Made by a program: the position numbers and the translations under genes. Below the pieces are notes generated by a model that ran no database searches, was not told the DNA's origin, and saw nothing but the letters and a program-made list of their open reading frames with translations. Positions 12,092 through 26,326 of a DNA stretch of 64,000 nt are shown in pieces. Each line of letters starts with the position of its first letter. The first letter of the stretch is position 1. This DNA is from Drosophila miranda (taxonomy: Eukaryota > Arthropoda > Insecta > Diptera > Drosophilidae): assembly GCF_003369915.1 (NCBI RefSeq), contig NC_046674.1:9424001-9488000 (forward strand). Direction: 5' to 3'.

Positions 12092-13166
12092 TCTTCCGTT
12101 CCGTTCCCCTCTAATCGTATCTCGGATATTTTTTTTTTCCCAGTTTCCACCACGAATTTCTGTTTCTGTTGTTTAATTTTATAAAATATATATATACAAA
12201 TTCCTGTCCAACCAACTGCTGTACCCTTCGTTTGAAAACGGACTAATCGATGTTGCTGCCGTGCAGAACATTTCATTTGTATTGATGACAGGAAATTAGA
12301 AAAATGTTTTCACAGAGAACAGGAGACAGGGAGACATTGTTGTTGTCCTTCTGAGGACATGGCCTCCAACTTCACCTCCACGTCCATTTACCGTCCCCGC
12401 AATTGATTTGTTGCCGGTTGTGGCTGAGGGCTTTTATTGTTTTCTTTACGTGTTGCCTGTTGGCATACATTTTCATTAACCAATCTTGGGGAAAGTTTTC
12501 CTTTTCCCCCTTCACCCATCCCCCGTCGCCCGACAATCTCTGAGCCAGAGTTCAATAATTCAACAATTTCCAATTGGCCGTATAAATATTTGAAAAGTTT
12601 TAAATGTTATTTCCACTCGGTTCTTCAGTGTTTCTGCGGTGTGCTGTAATGGTGTTTGTTTTAAGCCTAAATATAAATGGGATTTTTATGTTTCTCCTCG
12701 TTTTCTTGGTCGTTTTGCTGTTGTTGTTGTTGAATTGCTTATGAATAATTCAACAATCACCACAAGGGAGAGCGAGAGAAAAGCGTTGTCTACTTGTACG
12801 CGCCGCAGAAAAATCCCCAATGCAACAAGTGGTTCCTGCATTCATTCATTCTCCGACGACTCTGACGACTCCGACGACTGATTTCCCTCAGGGGACGAAG
12901 CCACAAGCACAAGAATTCAAATAAAAATGTGAGCCCAAGCACCTTGTAGTGCATTGCACTCTCCAGTCGATTTTCGGGTATTCATGTTCGTTGGCGGTCC
13001 ATAAATTCTGGCCAAAATCGGTTCCAAAACAAACACCTGTAAACAATTGAAAGCCAGAAAAACATTGGCGGCACGGCCCTTCGTCAAAAGTGGAATGGAC
13101 TGAGTGAAAAGCTCGTGGAAAAGCATGCCCGAGCTTTCCCGTCCAACATTTTGACGAGGAAAATCG
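12092..13166. other. 3' flank of YLP gene and upstream of distal promoter
   Basis: Contains the AT-rich 3' end of the YLP-motif gene (to about 12200), then non-coding DNA with an imperfect GACGACTC(T/C) repeat at 12853-12880. A 174-codon minus-strand frame (13441-12917) covers the downstream promoter and exon; I treat it as chance. Confidence 0.5.
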
Positions 13167-13203
13167 TATATAAGCCGAGTGCCGAGGAAAACTCTTGTTA
13201 GTT
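13167..13203 (+). promoter_or_regulatory. TATA/Inr core promoter
   Basis: TATATAAG (13167-13174) is followed at the canonical ~33-nt spacing by an Initiator-like TTAGTT, with the predicted start A at 13200. The match of TATA, spacing and Inr, and a good donor 234 nt downstream, makes this a credible core promoter. The target gene is inferred to be the adenylyl cyclase because that is the next plus-strand gene. Confidence 0.55.
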
Positions 13204-13433
13204 GCGGGTTTAATATTGCCGAAAGCGAAACAGAAACCGAAAGAACTTCAGCGTAAAATGTTACAGTACGATTAGGCGGCGGGTGCGATAGAGATATTCC
13301 TCGGCCGAGGAGCAACAGTGAACAATCGGATGCAGAAGGGCAGCAAATAATGCCCGGAGAGGATTTATCTTCATCTATGGATTTTTTTTGGTCGTGAAAA
13401 CTTAGTGATAAAGCAAGTGAAAGTATTCCAAAG
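13200..13433 (+). other. Ac78C: Predicted non-coding first exon (5' UTR) with uORFs
   Basis: The exon runs from the predicted Inr to a consensus donor (CCAAAG|GTGAGC). No long frame leaves the exon from an internal ATG. It contains at least two complete short upstream ORFs: one of five codons starting at 13258, and one of fifteen codons near 13350-13396 encoding MPGEDLSSSMDFFWS. It would splice over ~16 kb to the acceptor at 29354. Long 5' introns and uORFs are common in fly neuronal signalling genes. Assignment to the cyclase is inference; RNA evidence would settle it. Confidence 0.45.
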
Positions 13434-16400
13434 GTGAGCATCAGAAATTGAAAATGTGATCGCGAAAATCGGTACAGAATTAAAGTTTTAATACAAAATA
13501 TTAGAGCTTTTACTTAAATAATAGAATAGTGACATTAATTATGCTAGATCTTGAACTGTTCTTAGATTGTTTCTGAAACTATAAACAATTGATGGAAAAA
13601 CAGAAAAGTTAACTACAAAAATCCAAGAGATTTAAAAAAAAGATATTATACAAAAATAATAATAAATTCAAAAAACTTAAGCTTTCAACGTTTACAAATT
13701 TATGAATGATTGAATTAATGATTTAATTAATAATTACGTGGAATCAGAGATTACTTATTTTATACAACATTTATAAAAATACACGAATAAAGTGGACTGC
13801 CAAAACAAAGTTGCAGACTTTGTGTAAAAATAATCTTTAATATTTTACCCCCCCGCCAAAAATGAAACAACCATAAATCTCAAGAAAATATAAATCAAAA
13901 TTACCATAAAGCATGTAACTCCCCCTCCCCCGCTCCGCAAAAAAGACTCCTAAGATAAAGTCTTGTATATGTAAGCAATAGAGGCTCTTGCCTTCGAGAG
14001 GTAACCACTCGAATAAATCAAAATTAAATATGAATTAAAAGCGCATTAAAATTGGGCAGCAAATTGATAAAACGTGGCCATCAACAACTGTTAGCCAATA
14101 AACGACTTATGAAGGAGGGCAAAAAGAAAGCATCAACAGACAACAAATTTTACACACTCGATTTAGCCACAAAAACAGCCTGCTCTTCAGCCTCTCCTGT
14201 GTCTTACATTTTAACAATTAAAGTGAAATTAATTTGGCAGCATATTTGTATACATATTTGCTGAACAACGAAAATAAAATCTGTTTCGTACGAGTATTTT
14301 GCAACTGTCATTCCCCCTTTTTCAAACCAAAAGACAACAAAATGTTGCCTTAGCAAATTCCATGGGATTTCCATTACTTTATTTACACACACAATCACAC
14401 ACATATGCAAAATGAACTGCATTTTCAGTTTCCCCCCCCCCCTCAAAAGGGAAAAACTCTCTAGGCTGCTGTTTGGCATTTGTTGCTCTGTTGCTCTGGC
14501 GTTTTGTCACTTTGTTGTTGGCGGCCCTCAACAGAACAGAACAGAACAGAACACAAAAGTTTATTAATAAAACGTTTTCACTAACAAAGCACAAAAATGA
14601 TAAAATAAACGCGTTGCGGAGTGAACTCTGCCGGTGGCAGGGGGACGCCAGTGGCAGGATGGGCGAAAAAGTCAGTGGTTGGGTTGGGTGGTTGCAGGGT
14701 TTCATCGGGGGACATTTAATAAACGGGGAATTTCATTGTTCGCGGCATTGAATTGGTTACGACAGAGGCATACTAGAATTAGGTATCACTAATGGGTGTG
14801 CATCTATGTATCTCTTTTAAAAAGCAAACCTTCCGAATGAATCTTAAGTGATTATTTTTGATATTCTGATATGTTTTCTTTTCTAATATTTTAGAGAAAA
14901 AAATAAGCTCAAAGACCTGCAGATCTACAGCTCGTGGTAGTTTTTATGAATGATTTTAAACCATTTTAAAACCATTTCAATCCATTTCCAAGGATCTCTC
15001 AAGTCACTTTCATAAAGGGTTCCAATTCGGTCTATTAATTGGAATTTAATTGAACTTAAGAGTAATTTTCCTCTTTACTTCACTCATTTTTCTTACTCTG
15101 TCTACCATTGCATTCCACGTATTGATGGGTAACGGCCTTGTCGATACCTTATGCTCCTCTCTATAAGAATTATGTGTCTATATGTCCGTGTATGTGTGTG
15201 TATTGTGTGTGTGTGGTGTGTGTGTGTATTCGTGTGTTTGGCACGCTTTTTGTGTTTATTAATAACAAAGTAATCAGACATTGTAATCTCCTCCCGCAAA
15301 AGCGTATTACAGCAGTAATAACAATGGCAAAATGGAAGGTACCCCCTTCCCTATCTCCCTGTCTCTCTCTGTCTCTCTGATATTCTCTCATTCATTTGGC
15401 GATTTCAATGCGGGTTTATCTTTGCCGCTTGGCTGTCTTCACGGGGCTGCATCCTTGAATCCCTGATTCATTGTTGTTCCTGCGCCTCAGCGCCGAACAC
15501 GCTTCCGGCTCAAGTGGCAGCAGCGGCAAGCAGCAACAGTGGCGTGGCCTCAGTGGCAGTCGCAGCAACATAATCATCAGCAAAGGCTTTATAACCTCCT
15601 TTGAGTATACATATATCTATATCTATAGCGGCGTGTATCTGTTTTTGTTAGTAGTATTCTTATTATTTCAATGTATTTTCTATAGATACATACATATATG
15701 TATATTCCGTTGTATCTTTTTTTTTCACTCTTATGTTTTTATTATTTTCTAATTTTGCGCTTCATTTACCCGAGAATTATTTTTTGTTTTGTTTCCTATA
15801 ACCGGTAATCGAAAGGGTATTTGATAGGGTAGGTTCAATAAAGGACCCATTCCCTTTATTGAACACATGAAAAGGGAAAAGAGGTTGTCGCACTCTAAAG
15901 TATAAAGATCCTAAAATACACAGATCCGTTTCCATAGACTTTGGCCACTATTAAAGCTAGATTAGATACTTCTGCAATAGCCACAAAAATGCAAATATTT
16001 TCTTACCTGAAACTTGAGAAAATTTTGTGGAATTCGTAAATTTAAAGATATGAAGCTTTATTTTGGTAGAGTCATGTATAAACATATTATCTAGCTATTG
16101 ACTACAAATCATCATAAAAGAATAAATATTGCGGCCAGAAGAAAGATTGTTTTAACATATATGTCTTCTAATTGAAAGAGATCCTTCGTCTCCTTCGAAA
16201 TGGAGAGTATACTCCTGTCGGTGAGCTCATCCACAGGATTTTCTTTTGGTATTTGTTTTTGTTTTTGCTTTTATTACGAGTATTCTTCTGTTTTTCTAAT
16301 TTGACTTTCGCTGGGCGCTGATTTGTGCTTCAAAGCCGTTGACTGATTGGGATTTCAGTTGATGGAGGGCAGGCAGAGGCAGAGGTGGAGGCGGACAGGA

Positions 16401-19400
16401 CCTGCGAGGATTGGGAGCATGGATTTCAGGAAGGATACATCAGGGCGGGGCAGGTCAGGGTAGGAGGCAGTGGGCATGTGGCATAGGGCAGGTCCTATTG
16501 ATGACTCGATGGCGTGTGCTTATGGCTCTCAATCATTTTGTTTGGCTCTTGTTTTTTATGTGATACAATTCCTATTTGACTCCACTCCACCTATGGAATG
16601 GCAGAGCAATTTCTGTTTTGTTTTGCCAATTTGCCGCCCATTTTGTATGCAAATTGGCAAGCATTTGGTGTCAGTCTTGACACGCTCTGTCCTTAGTATC
16701 CTTCCGTATATCCTGTCCTCCATTCTACCCCCCCCCTAACCTTTTTCAGTGGGTCAAAGTAATAAAGGCAACAAATTAATTTGATTTGTTTGCAGCTTTG
16801 ATTTGCAGCACCCCATTGCCTTTCGCCAATTACTGGGAACCGCTTTTCAAATTTCTTTTTTTTCTTATTGCGTATACGCCACGTGTGAGTGGAATTTCTT
16901 CTATCATCTATCAGGGGAATGTTTCTGCTTAAAAATTTAATAAAAACAGCGCAAATTATTGGTTGCATTCCGCATTTAATTGATGCCCATAAAAACCTAT
17001 GAAAAAATCATTGAAGAGCCTCCAATGAATACTAGAAAAATTGTATGAATGAATCAGAGGTGATCTTTTGTTTATGCTTTTGTTAATCATTCCAAAAGTA
17101 GTACACATATCGAACCATCAATATAAATTCAATGTTTTAAGAAAAATTTGATGGCCAAGACGAGTATTTGCCATTTTTCATTGAAGAAATGTGCATTTAT
17201 TTCAAATATTATAGGACTACAAATCAACTGAAGGTCTATATGGATTCTAGCATTCATTTTGAATGTTCTGAACCAGATTTTATTGAAATTTTCTGTGAGA
17301 CATTACCGTTACCATACGTATGGAAGTTCTTTCCCGTTTCTAAAGTCTTCTTCCGCTTCGTAACACTTCAGTCATATACCCATTTTCCATTTTCCACCAC
17401 GAAACTTTGTCAGATGCTTTTCCTTTTCCCCGTTCCTTTTTTTGTGTTTTTGGTTTTTGTGGCTATCACGTTTTAAAGACCCTTCTGCATAAAAAAAGGG
17501 AGCCGTCAACCAACTGAAAATCTTACTCGGAGCAACGAGGGCGGGGCAACAACAAATTTGTGTTTAATTTGAATTTTCCTTTTGCCACTGTTCGTGTGTG
17601 TGTGTGTGTGGAAAAAGAAAGTTTTTACACAGTTTATTTGCCAGGACCTTTTCCTTTACAAAGAAAATAAAATGCCAGTGAAAGGGATTCGAAGGAGCAG
17701 AAACAGAAGGAGGAAAGGCAGAGGCAGAGTCAGCGACTGGCGATGTAAAAAATAAAATTTACAATAATTATTTAAAATATTTCTCCCTTAAACGGGGATT
17801 TCATTTGGCATGCAACGGGAAAAAAAGAAAATGAAGAAAATAAAAGCAAAAGCAAAAGAAAACGTTTAAAGTTCAAAAGTTCATAAGGGAAAACAAAAGA
17901 AAAACGAAAACGAGCACAAAACACCGTGAAAACATTCCTCAGATGTTGTTCTTTAATGCATACGAAATTATCAAATAAATTATCATCAGCAGAAGAGCAA
18001 CAAAGCGACGACAACAAACATTGTAACCAGAGAGAAAGAAAGACCGAACTCGTAGAGAGAAAAGTGAGAGACAAGAAGGTGGAAAAAGTCTGAGAGAAAG
18101 CCTGAGAAAAGAAGGAGCTACAATTTTCCTAAGAAAACACCAATCAGTTTTTAGTATTCCTTCAAGTAGTATTCCTTCCCGTCCCACGCGCAGGTATGTA
18201 AAAATTAAAAAAAGTAAATTGTCATTTTCCATACTTTCCATACCAGAGGGTACAACGATTCGGATAAAGGAAAACTAAGTACACGAAATATGTCGATACG
18301 ATGTCTGTGGATTCGTCCTGTCTGTCTGTTCATATGTGCCAGAGGAACCTTTATAATTTCATATGCACATACATATCTTCATAGCGCATTGACTGAATAA
18401 TCGAAAAGTGTATCAGAAGAATCTCCTTTTCTTGTTTCTATTGTTATTGAGAAAACATAAAGTAGGGAGCTCTTTGGGGGCTGGAGTACCAAAGGCTCAT
18501 TTACTATTAATAAATGTATTTCAGTTCATTTATTCATAAAAATCCGAACGAATAACTTAATTATTTAATCATAGTAGACATTTCTGTCCAAAGGGGAGAG
18601 GTTATAGTGGGCTGGCAGTGGGGTGGGGTGGAAAGGCTCCACCACTGAAAGCCACTGAAGCTTTTCCTGCACTCCATTTGACTTCTCTTTCTACGTTGAT
18701 TTTAGTTTATTCTTCACTTTTTTTTCCTCTGCTTTTATCCCCTACTAAACACGCCCCCACCCCCTGTGGTTCTGCTGTCACTGAGAGCGAGAGAGAGAGA
18801 CGAAGGGGAGGGCAGAGTGCAGTGCACTGTTGGCTTTTGGTTAATTTACATTTCCGCAACTCTACGCTCTGCTACGTGGCGTATGCGTAATATATGAATT
18901 TTTGTGAATTATTAAGTCTACGTAATGAGATAGTAAATTTGTTTGGCAGTAACAGACAGCACCACCACCACGCTACAGCGCTCATTCCAGTGCTCATTCG
19001 TGTGGTTAGTATCAGAGCATGAAAATTGCATGCGTTTCCACATGCTACAGGAATACAGGAATACAGGGAGACTCCTGTGGTAGTGGAGAGTGCTGCGGTG
19101 TGGTGTGTGGTGCGAGCCCAGCAATTAGTTAAACACAAAAGTTTATGAAGCATTCGTGAGAGAGAGAGAGAGAGAGGGGCTTTCTCCTGGAGTTTGTGCC
19201 TCTTCCTGTTGTAGGTTGTACTTCCTCTTCCGCATGACTTTTGTGGCTCATAGGCTCTGCTCTGGCTGTGCTTGGTCCTGTTCGCTGGTGCCTGGTATTA
19301 AAAGGGGATTTATGCTGGCTCAACAGGCTTATGGACCTCATGGTCTCCTCTCAACCTCACGGCGAAGAGTCAGGTTCCATAAATTCTGTTTTACTAAGAA

Positions 19401-20412
19401 AAACTTTGGGGCAACTAAATGCCAAAAGATGGCCGCAAAAAGTTTCCCAAGATCGGAACATAACTTTCTGGATTACAGGTAGTTTATAATTGTACTTTCG
19501 GTCTGTGGATGAACGCATATTTTTAGAAATTTAATGGCTCAAAGGCAAATTAAAATATAATTTAGTTTAGGTCAACAAAAAAAAGGTTGTACAAGTCTTG
19601 GGTAAATTTCCACGAAGGTCCTTTTTGTTGATGGAGCAAAAGTTTTTGGGCCGGAAAGTGAGTTTACATTTCGCAATTTAAGTGAAATTGAATTGCTGTT
19701 GGAATATGAATCTTCCGCTTTGTATGTTTGTGTCTTTGTGTCTGTCTATAACACTTTGCTGTTGGTGTGTACCTTTGACATTCTCTATCGACTGGTATTC
19801 CATCTAATCTATGCCTAATTTGTGTGAACACGTTACTAATTAGCCAGAATGTCATTAAGGCAATGCTTTGAGCATATTTACTCCGGCATCAATTCATTAG
19901 ATAGCCATGTCCAGCATTGAGGATACCCTCTCTAAGGGGTATGCTAAGTGCGGAAGGTACTTTGTCAGGTCAAACCCATATCCCATGTTCGCTACCCTTC
20001 TCTGATTGGAACATTTAAAGAGAATTTGTCTGGAATTAGTTCCTATACTACATCTCTCGAGCTGTCAAAAGGGTATACCAATCTCTGCTTACTATTTAAT
20101 CTTATTGCCAGACATTTATCCAAATATTTATCTATTCAAATGTATCCACAGATGCTGTATATATCTGAGGAGCATCTTTAATTAGTAATTGAATATGCGC
20201 ACTGGGAACTGGGAATTCATATATCGTATTTTGATCCTTTAAAAGCCAAATCCAATCAGCTGTTGAGCGTGTTAATTTATTCATGGAATTGTTTTCCTTG
20301 GCTCTGCTCTCCCGCTGACTGCTTACTGCCCAGTGGCCGTCTCTGCTGTCTCTGCTCTGCCCCGAACTATCTTTCTGGAGTCCTGATTAGTGGAATCCTC
20401 TTTTGTTTGCAG
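13434..20412. other. Large intron (predicted), first part
   Basis: No conserved coding sequence is recognised. It holds poly-C and poly-A tracts, an (ACAGA)n tract at 14530-14553, TG/GT microsatellite at 15184-15240, AT-rich stretches, GA/CT tracts (18788-18800, 19156-19175), GTATACGCC motif copies at 16871 and 18873, and a DINE-1-like end at 19923. Confidence 0.45.
19923..19942 (+). repeat. DINE-1-like 5' terminal hairpin remnant
   Basis: ATACCC...(A)GGGGTAT with a short loop resembles the diagnostic start of DINE-1/INE-1 Helentrons in flies. The following sequence is too diverged to delimit an element. Confidence 0.3.
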
Positions 20413-20480
20413 TCCACGCACGCATTCAATGGAAACTTCTACGAACAGGACCAGAATCCGCCTCTCACTCCTTACAGAGG
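20413..20480 (+). other. Candidate 68-nt cassette exon
   Basis: It is bounded by a strong acceptor (CTTTTGTTTGCAG) and donor (AGAGG|GTAAGC). Read in phase 0 it gives STHAFNGNFYEQDQNPP followed by LTPYR, which looks protein-like. Its 2-nt overhang joins in frame to the acceptor at 29355 and runs on into the cyclase start codon. It could be an alternative N-terminal exon of the cyclase or a cassette in its 5' UTR, but no in-frame upstream ATG was found in the 13.2 kb exon. Confidence 0.3.
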
Positions 20481-23400
20481 GTAAGCACTAGGTTCAATAT
20501 GTTTGCTGCTGTTGCTGCTTCTGCTGCTGATGATGCCTTTCATTTTTCTAATCCGAGAGCGTTCTGGTTCTGGATCTGGCTTAATTCTCTGGGCCATCCC
20601 TTTGACACATGAGATGGAACCACCTAGATACTGACTCTCAGAAGGAGGAGAAGGGAGGAGTCCTTGAACCCCGTGACATACCGTACTTTGTTGCCTCGCT
20701 CGAAAAGGGAAAGAATTCAAGTTCAACTCAATTACTTTACTTTTGTCTCAAAAACGAGTATAGTACTACTCTTCTTTATGGGCCACTGCACTGCCACCGG
20801 GTGGGGGAAGGGGGCAATCGAGGGGGTAAAGTCGAGGGACTTTCCCCGACACCTTTCCCTTCCCTTCTGATGTTGCGAGTATAACAATTATTTCGCTGCG
20901 GCTTTTCCGGTTGCCAATTTAAACAGAAAAGAGCACAGCATTTTCCGAACAATGAATTGAAAACTGAAAATGATTTTCTGTTTACTCGGCGATTGTCCAT
21001 GAAAATATTTTGCACAAATACACAACGAAAAATCAGTATATATATCAACAAATATATGCCCAAGTATCTGCATATCTGTACAAGTATCTGTAGATATATA
21101 TACAAACATATATCAACACCCATATGTGCATACATATAAACAATCATAAACTTCGTGCTTTATGTGCTGTCCGACATCGACATCGAGCATCGACAAAATG
21201 CATTCAAAACGAAATTCGCATCGAAATTTTCGACTTTTCGCTTCAAAAGCAATTCTCTTCGAGTGTATGTGTGTGTGCGAGTATCTGTCTGTGAGCGGCA
21301 ATTTAGTGAACTGGAAAAAAAACGAAAGGAAAAGAATATTTAAAATCATTGAGTGCCTAAAAACAATGCAAGCCAGGGAGATCAAGTGGCAAAGTACTTG
21401 AAAAGCTGTTGAAAACTAAGTGGAAAATGGAAATTCTTGAGGGTTTCCTAGATGGGCGGAGTCCATACTTCCTTAATGAAAAGAGACTATGAATATAAAA
21501 TGGAATATGGTCTCTTGAATGGTCTCTAAAGTGTTGAAGAAAGTCTTAAGAGAGGAATCTCCCTAAAAGTATGCAACACATTTGATTTTATGTTCTGTAT
21601 AGACAGTGTTTTAGACAATTTAGAAATGAATTCTCAATTAAATCTTAATTTAATAGGCTTAGTGCTTCAATCAGTCAATCATTATAGTTGGATGGAATTG
21701 ATTTTAGTGGATTCACGTGTTAGTTTTGATTCCTATAGCCATCCCGTGGTGCATAACTGATCTGTAATAAAGTCCTATGTTTGCAAAGAAACCTTTTATG
21801 AAGCTGCTACTCCTTTGAAAACCCTATTTATGCACCACACTTTGCTTCCTGGAATCAACTCCATTTAAGATTCTGTCATTTCACAGATTTCCCCATTCAG
21901 TGGCTTACAAGTGACAGCTGGCGTGTGTAGTTTTATGGGCCACAAAGCTCATCAAAATCAATGTTTAGAGGGCAACCTTGCCACATGTGAGGGCCAGGCC
22001 AGGGCAGGACATTGAAGGCGAAGGTCTCGTCCTGGCGTGGCCTGGCCGTCTGCCAAATCAGCACTTGACATTGCCCAGTGTCTCGGTGAGCAGCCCCTCT
22101 CTCGGAGAGCATCAGATGGACACCAGGATGCCCCAAAAAAACGGATGGTATGATGTGGCAAGGGGCGTCTAATGAAATTGCAAGCAAGACAGAAACAATG
22201 CAAAGGGTTAAGCAGGAGCCGGGTCAGGGATGACTCTGAGTGAACCACATAGTAAATATGCAAAAGGGCATGGAAATATCTAAGGAATCAGAGAGGGCTA
22301 ACGTCACCAAGTCGTATTGGCCTGGAAGCTAGGAGCCAAGGGGGCTAAGAGCTACAAGCCACAAGGAGGCACTGGGGGCCCTGGAGGTAGATGGGGAGTA
22401 CACGGGTATACTGGCAACGCAACGCAACGTAACGCACAAGGGAGAAGGGATAAAGACTAACGGATAATGGACTTAAAATAAACAAAAAACCAACGGCAAA
22501 CGGAACAACAGCTAGTAAAGAAGGCAAGCGAACAAAACAGAGCAGAAGAGAGTAAGAGAAGAGAAGAGAAAGGACTAAGGGATGTACCCAGCAACCCAAG
22601 TGGAAGGGAGGGCTATGACAGCCTGATGGAAATGCGGTGGAGCTCCCTGAGTCTTAAATCATCTCAATCTTAATACAATCTTAAGTCGAATATAGAGCAT
22701 AGTTACTTTGAAAATGGTTTCCGGAATACTTTTATTAACACAAGTAAAATCCATTGGAGGGGTAGAAGCATTTAAAAGAGTACTGAGTATTTGATAGTTG
22801 ATCACTTCTCCTGGGCTGTTGTTTCAAAGCACATGAACAACAATGAAGGCTATGGACCACCAGGGCCATAAACAGGGGAGAATAAAGGGGTGGGCAGTGG
22901 AAAAGGAAGCCAGAGATAGCATCTGGTTAAGGTAGGGCAGCGGATGTTGGCATTTCTCCGCTTGGTTTGGTTAACTTGGATCATGTCACAAATTAGTAAG
23001 TCATTTTGTCATTTTGTTTACCCATTTAGCTGCCTTAAAGTCCGTCCGACGCTTTGTGCTCCCGTAAACGGCTTCTTCTGTTTCAAAATAAATCTGATGT
23101 TGCTACCAGAATTTACCTCTGCCCTCTGGGAGCCCCGCCATTGACGGTTTTGCTTGAGTTTTATTAGGATGCTCTCCATTTTCGGCTCTATTGCCCTCAA
23201 TATATCTGCCATGCCATATTGTGGTCTCATATTTCATCCGACAAGTGCTCGTACGAGTATGAGTTTGAGTGTTTGTTCTGTCTGGCATTTTAGGCTTTTG
23301 GGTTTTGTGTGTTTCGATTTTCGGCTCTTTGTTGGATTTTTGTCTTAGGACATTTATGGGCTAAACAAATTTCGGCTCCTTGTGCCCAGCTACCGGGATG

Positions 23401-26326
23401 CCAGTGTTCTTTACAGCTCGTATCAATTATGAATGTTATTTAGTACATATCTCTTTCTATATTTTTTCTATCTCTTTTTGTTGTTGTTTTTGATGGACTT
23501 GAGTTATTCATAGAGTGGCCTTTGGGCCATTTATGTACTGCACTGGGAAATCTCTACTGTAAACACTGTAATGTCAGGGTATCCCCGAGTCGACTAATCG
23601 CCTCTGCATTTAAAACGAGTTGAATGAACAGTTGTTCTGCTTATCTTTCCTTCTCTCCCCTTGGGCTAACGAAAAGCTTTCAGGGCTCACGTTTGTGCAT
23701 GTTTGCTCATGTTCACTGTCAGGGTCCGAATTTTTTTTGGCAGGCGCATTCTCTATCTGTATCACACCTACACACGCACCACTTATTTATCTCGCCCCAC
23801 CCTCTTCTATTTGCTAATGAATTCGTTTCCAATGCAAATTTCCTTTCGAAAAACACCTCAACGCGTCAAATGAAATGCAAACAGTATACAAAATACCAAA
23901 AGATGATGATGCGTAAAGAAAAAACAGCAGAGACCAAAAAGCCAACAAAAACAAGGCACATTAAATAGAGGGTGAGCCAGACACTTGGAGCAGAAGGCAG
24001 ATCACGATGGCACTAGAGCATGCAAATGCATACGTGAGCATAGAGCTCGAGACTGCAACACCTTGTAGAGCACACACCTTGGCAGTGAAGAGCAGAAGAG
24101 CGGCGGAAAAACACATGGCAGCATTAATGTTTCTCTGCTTCTAAAAATATACAAATGCATAAGGAGAAGCAGGGAGTGAGGCTAGTACGCGAGGGTGTGA
24201 ACGTGAGAGGCCAACTATATTTACCGTAAATACCTGGCGTGGGAATGGGAATGGCAAGCGAGTGAGAGATGAGAGGATTAATGCAAAATGCTAGCAGCTG
24301 TTCTGTGTTGTTGCCCGCTTAATGAATGAATATGCATGAGAATCACTCCCACTCCCGCTCCTCTCTGACTCGCTAGGCTTCCCAATCAAGGTACCCCCAT
24401 GTACATTAAGTAAAGGGCAGGGGTCTGCGTTCTTCCTCGGCTCGCCGAAGTAAAGTTCTGAACAGCAACCGAAACAGAACAGATTTGTGTGCCGAATAGA
24501 AGAGCACTGCCTCACCTTCTATTCAATATAGCTTACCGATTCGCTCATAAAGTATTCCTATCTCCACTCCATTTACACATGTCGCCGCCTGGAGGGGCTG
24601 GAGTGCGAGCAGCTAGCAGCTAGCAGCAAGCAGCGAGAAGGCCGCATTGGCAGTTCTCCCCTCATTAATTTGCTTCGCTTATCAATTTTTTGTTGTGTTT
24701 TTCGATTACCTTCGTCTTTTTTGTTTGTGCTGACAAAAAGTTTATCCTGCTGTTGCTGTTGTTCTTTTTGCTGGCACAATATTTGCCAGACCATTAGCGC
24801 CATTAACATAATGAATTGCCATTGAACTGGTGGGGATATTGAATATTAGATGGAACCACGAACCAAAAACGATCCACAAATGAACCAGAAACGAACCAGA
24901 ATCGAATCGAATCGAATCGAAGCTCTTCTTTCATTGTTTGCTTGCCTTTTACCTGGAGAGCCATGCAAATATGGTGGGACTGGGGCTGTGGCTGTAGAAC
25001 GGATTGCTGACATTGATTTATAAGGGATTTTGTTGTTTGGGAGCTATTTAAGGGTTTTGGCATATGAGAACTGGCATCAGTTGCGACATTTTCTAGCCGG
25101 AACGAAAATACAAGTTTCCAGGCATGGCCGACTCCCACTGATGCTTGGCAGCTATATATGTATGTACATATGTACATAACTTCTGCTTACCCAACCAATT
25201 GTGAAAAGAATATCCAAAATTCAAATACCATGCATTCCATTATCTAACAATGATAGATTTGTTTCTCCAGCTAAGAGCTCTCGGTTGAAACAATAAGTAT
25301 TCCAGTTGTGCCCCACGTTTCGTGATTAATCATTTGATTTAGCCCCAAGAAATGGCGAATTTCTGATTGATTACCACTTCAGCTGTTGCCTGGATGCCCC
25401 AGGGGTATGCTCCGTTCAACAGTTCAAGCCAATTAAATCCGTTAGTCTCCTGCTGCGACGAGTATCTGTCAACAGTTTAACGTCTTTCTGTCAGGGATCT
25501 ATGAGGAGTCTAGGAGTTTGAGGTCTGAGGTCTCCGGGTGGGTGATATGCTAAATAGCTCGAGTCATTGAATGGATGATGACAAGAGGACATTTATGAGG
25601 AGAGTTTTCAATTGCCGGGACATTCCCACTACCACTCCCACTACCTACAGCTTTGCTTTGCCTATTTTGCATATGGGTTTGGCTTGGAGAAACTTTCCTT
25701 CTATTTTTTTGCTTGTGGCGAAAACTTTGGCGACTTTTGGCAGCTCTTTCGGCACGACACTCTGTTCTCTTCCCTTCTGCAGTTCTCGTGAAAAGTTCGC
25801 CTAATTGATGCTGGCTTTGTCCTGCTTTTTTCATCCTGCATATTTCTAAGGACACAACTGAAACTGGTTATCCAGTTTTCCAGTTTCCCTTTCTGCTGAT
25901 GACTCAATTTATTTACGACTGAGAAGATTCAAATGCGTGAGGTAAATGGGTAAAGTGGAGGGAACACTTGAGTCCCATTCAGACTTAATGAAGTGTTAAA
26001 TTGAACAAACTCTGACCTTCATCAATGAACTCAATCGATTCTTGATATTCCACCCGTGCACGCAGTACACAAATATATCTGCTTCTCATTTGGTGAATTG
26101 GGATATTGGGAAATTAGGAAATATGACTTATAGTTTCTATTATGAGCACTCATCGTCTCGTCTCGCTTTGCTGGCTCTGCGGGTGGCCAAAAAAACACAC
26201 ACAAAAAACATTGGAAAATGCTGAGCTAAATGGAAAACAAAGAACTTTTTTAATGGCGAATTGTGGCAAGTGATTCAGGAATATTTCAACAGAAATGTTT
26301 CAAGTGATTTTAGTCGGTTTTTGGGG
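20481..26326. other. Large intron (predicted), middle part
   Basis: No gene is recognised. The sequence has typical non-coding features, including an AACGC repeat at 22415-22436 and a (GAATC)n tract at 24896-24920. Frames of 60-124 codons occur on both strands without domains or splice partners. Confidence 0.45.

Noticed and set aside
12917..13441. 174-codon minus-strand ORF
   Set aside because: It overlaps a well-formed plus-strand TATA/Inr promoter and exon. No domain and no supported splice or promoter on the minus strand.
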